Shown here in pieces: positions 1 through 7,169 of a stretch of 10,990 nucleotides of DNA. The translations under genes and the position numbers were made by a program. The notes beneath the pieces are model-generated. The model ran no database searches, was not told where the DNA came from, and saw nothing but the letters and a program-made list of their open reading frames with translations. Position 1 is the first letter of the stretch. Every line of letters begins with the position of its first letter. Source of the DNA: Oehlia diaphana (lineage: Eukaryota > Glomeromycota > Glomeromycetes > Glomerales > Glomeraceae); contig QZLH01000319.1 of the NCBI GenBank assembly GCA_003833135.1, positions 95,842 to 106,831 on the forward strand, given 5' to 3'.

Positions 1-104
1 TCCCAAGAAAATTTTTTTTTTTTTTTTTTAAACAAAAAAAAAAATAAATGTAATAAAACCGAACTAAGTTTCATTCATATGCATGAAATGATTAAATTAT
101 AAAT

Positions 105-160
105 ATCGCTACTTAATTTTCATTGTCTACATAAGTTTCTTTAAATATAACATCATGGGA
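105..160 (+). repeat. Upstream copy of the kinase 5' flank
   Basis: The stretch tcgctacttaattttcatt at 106-124 is repeated exactly at 576-594, directly upstream of the kinase start codon. Similarity continues with small gaps through the following T/A-rich stretch (TTTCTTTAAATATAAC versus ATTCTTTAATATAA) to an ATGG in both copies (155 and 620). The distance between the copies is 470 bp. The upstream copy is not followed by kinase-like sequence. It may be a leftover of a local gene duplication or a duplicated promoter segment; the repeat itself is seen directly, the origin is inference. Confidence 0.7.
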
Positions 161-229
161 CTTAGACCTAACGCCAAAATTTTTAAGTTTATTTGTTATT
201 TTACTGTATTTAAACAGTTCATGTATGCA

Positions 230-430
230 CTAATATGTGACATTGTGACACGCCCAGATGTCTGGCAGAATATATTCTACAATAAGGGGATCAAGATGAT
301 GATCAAGATTATGTAAGAAAATGTCACTAGGAAGTTCAAGTCCGTCAAGCCCAATACTTTTTGCATCGCAGCTACATGCATTCTGCTTACAATTTTGTGG
401 CTTAAAATCTGTTTTCGTAACATGCAGCAT
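230..430 (-). CDS. Possible exon or gene fragment, unknown function
   Basis: A minus-strand open frame of 66 codons. It stands out because it is visibly richer in G and C than the flanks and its translation looks protein-like rather than low-complexity, including the stretch DIFLHNLDHHLDPLIVEYIL. Read on the minus strand, the ATG at 430 is preceded directly by a pyrimidine-rich tract ending in AAAG, which could be a splice acceptor, so this may be an internal or terminal exon rather than a whole gene. There are four cysteines near the N-terminus (KPQNCKQNACSCD has three of them). I do not recognise a family. It could be a relic of a longer gene or a chance frame; the overlapping plus-strand frame from 155 to 316 looks less protein-like. 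No function is proposed. Confidence 0.25.
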   Translation of the reverse strand: MLHVTKTDFKPQNCKQNACSCDAKSIGLDGLELPSDIFLHNLDHHLDPLIVEYILPDIWACHNVTY

Positions 431-539
431 CTTTAAAAGAAAAAAGGAAATTCTTAAAGTGCTAATAGACGCGTGAATGGTTATTTGTAAATAAACTATA
501 AAATCACAAAATATTTTTCTATTTAAACCGGCTCGACTG

Positions 540-619
540 TTAAGACGTCAAATCAACAATAGTTTTTTTATAATTTCGCTACTTAATTTTCATTAACTTA
601 CAAAAGATTCTTTAATATA
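540..619 (+). promoter_or_regulatory. Proximal upstream region of the kinase gene
   Basis: The 80 bases before the kinase ATG contain the second copy of the 19-base repeat (576-594) and an A/T-rich leader running to the start codon at 620 (TATAATGG context). Duplication of this block 470 bp upstream suggests it is a discrete unit, perhaps core promoter plus 5' UTR. No TATA box can be assigned with confidence because the whole region is TATA-like. The regulatory role is inference. Confidence 0.3.
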
Positions 620-3438
620 ATGGAACTTATTACAAATGAAAATAACTTCGATCCAACACCAAAGTTAAAATCTAGTCCTGTACCGATTTTATTTCTTCCC
701 TTTAATAATGAAAAACTTAAATGTAATAATTGTAGAAATACATATACTGCCACAAAGTTATATAAACAGAAATATTGCAAACAATGCTTATCATCGTATA
801 TTGAAAATATAACGAACAATAACATATATTTTGATGTAAATATTCTTACGAATAATGCAAATTGTATTAAACATAAAACAACAAGAAATTTAAATTTTTT
901 TACGAAAAATATTCAAGAATGGTGTGAAAATTGTTCTGAAATTTCATATTTTAAGAATTATTATGATCATATTAATACTACAACGCAATATATATTTATA
1001 GAAAAGGATTGTAAATTATGTGGAAAATTAATCGATAAGATTTCTTTCGGGTTTAAAATGTGTTCTGATTGTTACTTAATTTCTTCTGGGTGGATAAAAT
1101 CAACTATTACTGATATAAATATTCCAATTCTTTATTTACCATGGTGGGATACTTCCAATAAAAGTGCATTTTGTAATCATAACTTAAAATTTATAACAGA
1201 CTGTCAAAAATGGTGTCCAGATTGCTTTATAATTTACGTAGGATGTAGATATTGTTTAACAACAAACATAATTTATGGGATTATCGATAAAACTCAATGT
1301 ATAAAATGCAAAAGAATATCAAATATAAATATTGAATTTACAAATATTAGCAATGGAAATCACGATATAGATGAATTTCTTATTTCTACAAGAACAAATA
1401 CTGATTGTCATGAAATGATTGCTAATTACATGAATATAATGAATAAAAATTCCGATCCCTTGAACGTATATAGTTTTATTGAACGAGAACTTAAAAATGT
1501 TAATTCAAAACGAACAATGAAATGGATTCAATATTCTCAAATTAAAAATTTAGAAAAAATAGCAGAAGGGGGATTTGGTATTATTTATAAAGCAATTTGG
1601 TTAAATAAAACAACTGTTGCTGTAAAGAGATTTCGAAAATCGCAGGATACTAGCAAATACATTTTAAATTTTTTAAATGAGGTAAATATTATTTTTATTT
1701 TATAATATTTACGTAATCATATTAAACTAATTATTGGATTTCATAATTTTTTTTAGGTGAAATCACTTCATCGATGTTATGATACAGTTTTTATTGTTAA
1801 GTATTATGGTATTACGCAAGACCCTGTAAAGAAGGATTATATGTTAATAATGGAATATGCGAGTGGTGGAAATTTACATAGTTATTTAAAAAAAAATTTT
1901 ATAAATATTAAATGGATCACAAAATTAGCTATTTTATGTCAAATTTCAGATGGGTATATATTATTATTATTATTTCTATCAATTTTATTTACGTGAAATA
2001 ATAATAAATTATTATTTATTCTAGACTTAAGACCATCCATAATGAAAATTTCATACATCGAGATTTTCATAGTGGAAACATATTATCATTAAAAAATGAT
2101 TACAAGAAGTGGGTAATTGGAGATTTAGGATTATCGCAACCAGCAGATAATTCATTGAATAATGAAATATATGGAGTAATACCTTATATCGCACCAGAAG
2201 TATTTCAAAGTAGGGTATTTTCGAAAGAGTCTGACATATATAGTTTTGGTATGATTATGTGGGAATTAACAACAGGTTGTAAGCCCTTTTCTAAAGTTAG
2301 CCATAATACTGAACTTATTCTTCAAATTATTGATGGAAAAAGACCTGAAATTACAACTGATGCTCCTAAGGGTTTTACTAATTTGATGAAAAAATGTTGG
2401 TATTCTGATCCCTCAAAACGACCTTCCATAACAACAATCAAAAGCACCGTCGATGATTGGTATAAAAAATGTAAAAAAGATGATGATATATTGGCTATAG
2501 CTGATAATAAACGATTAGAATTAATAAAATCGAAACAAATTGGTCCTGAATTTACCGAAAAACAAGATCCTAGTGCTATTTATACTAGTCAGCCTTTAAG
2601 TTCTCTTATTTCTCAAGTTTCATCTAATAACTCATCTTCAAAAGTTTCGAAGCAAGGTAGGTATTATTTTTTATTTGAATAATGCAAAATTTAATAATTA
2701 ATAAATTTTGCTTTTGATTCACTTCAGAAGAATGTAAATCTGATATAGATAATAATACTCAAAGGTATTGAGATGAATTTATTTGATACAGAAAAAGGAT
2801 TAATATCTAACTTCTAATTATTAATAATAACAAATTTAGACAAACTATTTTTAAATCTTCAAGATTTTCGTCTATCAACTCATCATCTAGTATGTACAGT
2901 ACTCTTACTTAAAATATTTCTTGAATTTTTATTAAGTTTATTTTTCTATCTTATAGAATATATTTCAAACGATTTAGATTTTGATATAGAAACAAATACT
3001 AAAAGGTATTAAAAATGAAACTTATTTGATACAAACAAGATATATTATCTAACTTTTGATTATAATAAACTTAGATTAACCACGTTTGAATCTACAAGAT
3101 CTTCGTTTATCAAATCATCTTCTGGTATGTACAGTACTATTACTTAAAAAAAAAATTCTCGATTTATATTAAATTTAATATTTTTCTACCATTATATAGG
3201 ATATATTTCAAAAGATTTAGATATAGATATAGAAACAAATACTCAAAGGTACATATGTTTAAGATCAAACATATACTGTATATATATATTTTTAGATTAA
3301 ATTTTATTATGTTGATATTTTAGGTTATCCACAATAAATATAAGTTCTATGTCTCATAATATTTCGCATCCAAGTGCAATTTATACTAGTAGACCATTAA
3401 GTGCACTTATTTCACATGTAAGGAACAATAGAAATTAG
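620..3438 (+). CDS. Cys-rich TKL-type protein kinase, nine exons
   Basis: I model nine exons: 620-1681, 1757-1953, 2025-2656, 2728-2764, 2840-2889, 2957-3005, 3075-3124, 3200-3248 and 3324-3438 (stop TAG). All eight introns are GT-AG, 67-75 bp long, and join in frame to give 746 residues. Residues 1-235 form a cysteine-rich domain with CxxC pairs near 35/38, 53/56, 102/105, 131/134, 148/151, 199/202, 209/212 and 227/230, probably zinc ribbons. The kinase domain spans about 305-590: glycine loop AEGGFG (315-320), VAVK lysine 336, catalytic HRD with Asp433 in HRDFHSGN, DLG (453-455) in place of DFG, APE (476-478), and SDIYSFGMIMWEL after it. All catalytic residues are present, so an active Ser/Thr or Tyr kinase is expected; TKL-like placement is from family knowledge. 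The tail is Ser/Asn-rich and made of repeated exon pairs. Retaining intron 1, 2, 3 or 4 brings an early stop. The substrate is unknown. The exon 4-9 model is the least certain part. Confidence 0.88.
2566..2613 (+). repeat. Copy 1 of a 16-codon tail motif (partner at 3367-3414)
   Basis: Exon 3 encodes DPSAIYTSQPLSSLIS here. The final exon encodes HPSAIYTSRPLSALIS at 3367-3414. The two 48-base segments match at 38 positions by my count, and three of the four amino-acid differences are at residues 1, 9 and 13, leaving the motif core unchanged. This means the segment before the exon cassettes was duplicated together with them, so the whole tail grew by segmental duplication. The motif's function is unknown; it could be a docking or recognition peptide, which is inference only. 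Confidence 0.75.
2728..3369 (+). repeat. Tandemly duplicated exon-pair cassette in kinase tail
   Basis: Three imperfect tandem copies of a unit of about 230-240 bp start at 2728, 2957 and 3200. Each holds a short Asp-rich exon (37, 49 and 49 bp, ending near ACTCAAAG or ACTAAAAG and followed by GTAT or GTAC) and a second exon (50 and 50 bp, then the start of the terminal exon). The introns are copied too: ATTTGATACA and GTATGTACAGTACT recur in units 1 and 2. Phases alternate 1-2-1-2-1-2, so one 49+50 bp pair is exactly 33 codons and can be added or lost without a frameshift. The encoded repeat is recognisable in protein: ETNTKRLTTFES, ETNTQRLSTINI and the diverged first copy NNTQRQTIFKS. Confidence 0.82.
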
Positions 3439-3848
3439 CTAGTAGTAAAATAGTAAATATATGTTTAAAAATATATTTAAGTAAAATAACCAGCAGGCAA
3501 ATTTATTTTTAACTTTATCAATAACTTACATTGGTACGAATATTCAATTATTGCAAAAAGAAACTTGTCAAAATTAAATTCAATAAAATTTCTACAAACT
3601 TAAACTTTATTGTTAATCTGACAGTGTGACGGGTGCCTAATATACAGAAATTATCTTTTGTAATATTTTAGTTAGTAAAAATTGTTTAACGTCAATCTTC
3701 AATACAAAAAAATGTAATAAATAATGCAGTGTTTTTTATGCATGTCCTGCTGTTATTTAAATTCAGTAAGCTAAAAATTAAGAATAAATATTTTATTATA
3801 GTATATTATCGTATCGGTAAAATAATATGTCGGTGATAAATTAATTTG
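3439..3848. other. Intergenic, 3' flank of kinase gene
   Basis: A+T-rich DNA with no credible coding frame on either strand. An AATAAA hexamer at 3582-3587 is a plausible poly(A) signal for the kinase transcript, about 145 bp after the stop, but such hexamers arise easily in DNA this A+T-rich. Nothing else can be supported. Confidence 0.4.
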
Positions 3849-3849
3849 G

Positions 3850-3991
3850 ACACCAATTATTGTTTTTTATTTTTATTTTTTATTTTTATTTTTACTTGTG
3901 AAAGGCAGATACATTAGTTAGATACGAAGGTATAATACCCTTTACAAAAAGACGCATGCAATATTGATCTATACTAGAACACCAATTATTG
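3850..3991. repeat. 13-bp direct repeat flanking a T-rich simple repeat
   Basis: The sequence acaccaattattg occurs exactly at 3850-3862 and 3979-3991. Between the copies lies an imperfect (TTTTTA)n run (about 3862-3894) followed by about 80 bases of unique sequence. The second copy abuts the inverted-end element at 3991-4077. The first copy is preceded by ttgga and the second is followed by tccgga, so both may derive from a common element boundary. A target duplication of this length would be unusual; the cause is unresolved. Confidence 0.45.
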
Positions 3992-4077
3992 TCCGGAGCG
4001 AAGCGAGGTGAATTTCTCTGTCCGCAACGTTGATCGTCACCCAATGAAATCGCAAATTTTAGTTTTTCGCTCCGGAC
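3991..4077. mobile_element. 87-bp GC-rich element with perfect 12-bp inverted ends
   Basis: The ends gtccggagcgaa (3991-4002) and ttcgctccggac (4066-4077) are exact reverse complements, and the interior is far richer in G+C than everything around it (for example CCGCAACGTTGATCGTCACC). Size and structure fit a tiny MITE-like element or a conserved folding element; no convincing target duplication flanks it. It has no coding capacity. I have the impression that GGAGCGAAGCGAGG-type sequence is repeated in Rhizophagus genomes, but I cannot verify this here. Confidence 0.5.
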
Positions 4078-4546
4078 TTACAACGGCTCCCGTTTCCTAG
4101 TTTAATATATTACTCTATCCAATAATATATAATATGATTATTGTTTATCATAATTTTAGTATATTTAGTATATCTCTATAACTAAAAAAAACTTGGATGT
4201 TTTAGAGGAATCTATTCCGTATTTATATAATCATTTCGAATCAAATAAACTTTTTTTTTTCAATACCAAAAAAAAAAAATTTTTAATTCGTGATCCGTAT
4301 ATAAGATTTCGGGTGCAAATTTATGTCGATCATTAGTAATTTTTTTCTTTTCTGATACTCGATTTTCATTCCTTAAATAATGCTCTTTATGTGAACCCAT
4401 TCAACACTAACATATTTTAATATATAATATTTATCCCAAAGTTTCAAATAGTTTGTTTTTACAATAATTTTTCAAATAATTTTTACTTTATTTGACTCCA
4501 CGCCAGATTCCCATTTTCTGCAGATCATTTGCAGTTTGTCGTGGAC
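4078..4546. other. Intergenic, no gene found
   Basis: A+T-rich sequence with homopolymer runs, including a T-run plus A-run near 4251-4279 (TTTTTTTTTTCAATACC followed by an A-tract) that resembles the similar motif near 4874-4890. No frame of useful length and no RNA gene is visible. Confidence 0.5.
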
Positions 4547-4849
4547 TAGTGCTTCGATCCGTGTACGGATTGATCCGGATTGATCCGGATTAAATGGATG
4601 AAATCCGCGGTTTGAACCGGATTTCTTCGGATCCATCCGGATTGCCAGTTTTCGGATAACTTAAAATATTTCCGAAACCAATGATCAGAAGTTAATAATT
4701 TAAGGCATGTTTGATAGTGCGCATTTAATGATAAGACTGGATTTTAGAAATAATTTTTTTTTATCCGGATTTTCGTTTAATAACAGTTTTCATCCGGATT
4801 AAATTGTTATTCAATCCGGATGACGGATTTCATCCGGATCGAAGCACTA
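4547..4849. mobile_element. Non-autonomous hAT-like MITE, 303 bp, with 8-bp TSD
   Basis: The ends tagtgcttcgatccg (4547-4561) and cggatcgaagcacta (4835-4849) are perfect 15-bp terminal inverted repeats. The element is flanked by an exact 8-bp target duplication, tcgtggac at 4539-4546 and 4850-4857. An 8-bp duplication and ends starting TAGTG (YARNG pattern) are established marks of the hAT superfamily. Many copies of ATCCGGAT or variants lie in both subterminal regions in both orientations, as expected of transposase binding sites. There is no coding frame, so movement would need a transposase supplied by an autonomous relative. Perfect TIRs and TSD suggest a fairly recent insertion. Confidence 0.9.
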
Positions 4850-4859
4850 TCGTGGACCT

Positions 4860-5100
4860 CGAATTAATTAGTTTTTTCAATACAAAAAAAAATTTCAAAA
4901 CAAAAAAAAAAAATTTTTCTAATTAATTTTTTTTTTTCGGTTTTCCAGTTCAAACTAAAAAAAATGTTTTTTTATTAGTTTTTTTTCAGTTTTTTTCCAA
5001 TACTGAAAAAAATATTTTTTTTTTTTATTTTATTTTCGATCTTTTTTTTTTTCAAAGCAAAAAAGAAAAATTTTTTAGTTATTAATTTCGTTGTTATAAA
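4860..5100. repeat. Low-complexity A/T homopolymer region
   Basis: Alternating runs of A and T of roughly 8-13 bases with little unique sequence between them. No gene is present. It lies on the 3' side of the minus-strand LINE relic, so part of it could derive from that element's tail, but the runs occur in both polarities and no clean poly(A)/poly(T) boundary or target duplication can be set. Confidence 0.55.
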
Positions 5101-5156
5101 AATGAAATTAAATATGAATCAAACACAATTTCTATGAAGTCATTTTGTGTTAATTG

Positions 5157-6662
5157 TCACATGACAAAGGATAAATCGCATGAGATATAGTAAGCTTGAT
5201 GATAGGTGTTTGTTGTGTAACCCTGGTAATAATTAGGTTGGGCGTCATTAGTTAAGTTATTGTGACGTGGCTGTTTTTTCCTCGCTGAAAAGGTATTTCC
5301 ATTTGAAAAGTTTCGTGAAATATCGAGTCTTGTCACGTTCAGTGACCTTGACACTTTTTTCCAAAGCTTTTAGGGCATCGTTATCTACATTCCAAATAGG
5401 CTTTAGTTAGGTGTCCATGGAGAGAAGTCATAAAAATGATAGTTGCTTGCCGCGTCTTGTTCGAATGTTGTGTATATTTATGGATCAGATCTGTGAGTTC
5501 TGTCGGGATAAATTGATGGATGAGTTAATAACTGGAGTGCGGTCCAGGTTAATCGGGGGAGTAAGACAATCTAATGAAACTATGTCATCTTTTAGGAAGT
5601 ACAAAATAGTCCCTTCCTTAGCGTAATTTTCACAAATATCTCCCTGAGTCTGCTGTGTGATATCAAAAAAGTTGGGAAAATTTTTTTAATATATCACCAC
5701 ATGGTAAGGTGTGATTAGCCGATTTGATTTTGAAACCCGAATTTAGATTTCTCCTTACTACAAACTTCCGGCTACAGACCTCTGAGATAGGATTGTGATG
5801 AATCCAATCTTTACTGAGGGTCCAATTGATATCTGATCGTTTGTGATTATTTAATATTAGTTCAAATGGGAGGTTATGCGTAAAGTCATCAAAAATGATG
5901 GCTTTTGTGATGTTTTGCAAAATTTTCTAATATCTCTGACAATGGGTAGTCCTAAAGAGTCTTATATTTTGTTTGTAAAATTTGTTGTAAACTAATTGTT
6001 GCTAAAAGTGGAGAGTTAAAAAGTACGTTAGTAAGGGCACAATGGTCATAGAATTGATTATAATAAAAACTATTGATTGACGGGAAAAGTCTGTTGTGAA
6101 TAGTATTATTGTGAGTAGAACGTGGTATCTAAGATGTGATTTGAAAAGCTTCTTTAAAGGGGATAGAATTTGTCGCATTGAGTTAGTGAGAGGATAGTGA
6201 ACTGATTCACGTATTCTAAGGGTGAGATTACTTTGTTGATAATATAAATTAGGTGGTCCGTGTGTAATCTTTTTAAATCTCAACAGGTAAGCAAAGCGTG
6301 AAATAATTTGACGTACATAGTTTTTTAAGAGTTGGTGTAAAGGAGTTAAATGCGTCGATGTAGACCCCTAAATTTCTTTTGCTAGCATTTCGAGAGGCGG
6401 TTTGAATTGTGATAACCTGATTGTTCGAAATCTTTAATTCAATTGGGCTGTTACACATTTTAGGATCATTAGTAAGGATCACGTATTTGTTGTGGGTTAA
6501 TAGTAATGATGGCCATGTCATAGCTATTTGTAAATTCTGTTCAAGTTGGTGTTTTGAAGAAGCAAACCAGCTACTAGTATCATCTAAGTATCCTACTAGA
6601 GCGGTATTGAAAGTGATATCGCGGTCTTGTTCACGATTATGGGATATTTGTGATTTTGGTCA
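5157..6662 (-). pseudogene. Decayed LINE-type non-LTR reverse transcriptase
   Basis: Read leftward from 6659, one frame stays open to a stop at 6273 and carries the reverse-transcriptase active-site motif YLDD (codons at 6590-6579) in the context VGYLDDTSSWFASS, followed by LGVYIDAFNSFTPTLKKL. The homologous reading then shifts frame near 6280 (RFKKITH), again just after this (DHLIYIINKVISPLEYVNQ, ending at a stop), back for a short KKLFKSHLR, and again for THNNTIHNRLFPSINSFYYN. Further left, the frames at 5920-5663 and 5354-5157 probably hold the C-terminal region, including SANHTLPCGDI. The N-terminal reverse-transcriptase blocks are not recognisable upstream of 6662, so the copy looks truncated or decayed at its 5' end. 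It cannot encode an active enzyme. Assignment to the LINE type rests on recognised motifs; the clade is not determined, and the boundaries are approximate. Confidence 0.75.
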
Positions 6663-7049
6663 TGTTCAAAGTCAAATGACGGTCATATAAAGCGTTAATT
6701 CGTTGGAAGAGAGAATCATAATATATGATCCATAGCACTTATATTTTATTTATCATGTGATATGTTGTGGAGCATTTTTATTGTTGATAGATTTTCCACT
6801 CCAGTGACCCGTCCGGGATATGAGAACCAATTTTCTTTTGTATCGCCTTATTATTCCTATTTCCAATTATATGGAATTATTTGGCTAAAACAAGTTGTTT
6901 ATATAAAACAAGACTACTAATTGCAGTGCGTATATTTTCTTTATGTAAGGTTTTTATATTATTGCTTAAGATAAATAAATTCAAAAATGGCACTTCTGTT
7001 TATTTAAATTTATTTATTTGAAATTTCCTTATATATATACAACCACGCA

Positions 7050-7050
<1 letters not shown>
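6663..7050. other. Intergenic, possible 5' remains of the LINE relic
   Basis: No coding frame is supported. Minus-strand reading near 6690-6720 could be decayed reverse-transcriptase sequence, but stops occur in all frames that I followed. There is a slightly GC-richer patch at 6803-6828 (GACCCGTCCGGGATATGAG) with no recognised identity. Confidence 0.4.

Positions 7051-7115
<65 letters not shown>
7051..7115 (+). repeat. Poly(A) tract of 65 bases
   Basis: An uninterrupted run of 65 A bases begins right after CACGCAC and ends at TACTT. It may be the tail of a retroposed sequence inserted in plus orientation or a slipped homopolymer. The length in the assembly may not be exact. Nothing directly upstream is recognisable as a SINE or LINE 3' end. 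Confidence 0.85.
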
Positions 7116-7118
<3 letters not shown>

Positions 7119-7169
7119 TTAAATTTGATTCACAATGAAAAATTTTTTTATTTCGAAAGTTGATCATTG

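Noticed and set aside
155..316. Plus-strand frame starting at the ATG of the duplicated upstream block
   Set aside because: Fifty-three codons with no recognisable motif, overlapping a more protein-like minus-strand frame; the ATG match to the kinase start is explained by the repeat.
598..825. Minus-strand open frame of 75 codons
   Set aside because: It lies antisense to exon 1 of the kinase, and its hydrophobic, Phe-rich translation is what A-rich coding sequence gives on the other strand.
1682..2024. Kinase as a broken pseudogene because of in-frame stops
   Set aside because: The interruptions coincide with GT-AG introns of 75 and 71 bp, and removing them restores a continuous kinase domain with intact catalytic residues.
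3249..3323. Hairpin in intron 8 (ATATGTTT and AAACATAT) as a regulatory structure
   Set aside because: An 8-bp stem made of A/T bases is expected by chance here, and I see no supporting conservation between the duplicated introns.
5411..5626. Plus-strand frame of 71 codons
   Set aside because: It lies opposite the LINE relic, whose C-terminal region is read on the minus strand; it shows no family resemblance.
6421..6690. Plus-strand frame of 89 codons
   Set aside because: It is the antisense of the YLDD region of the reverse transcriptase, which explains why it is open.
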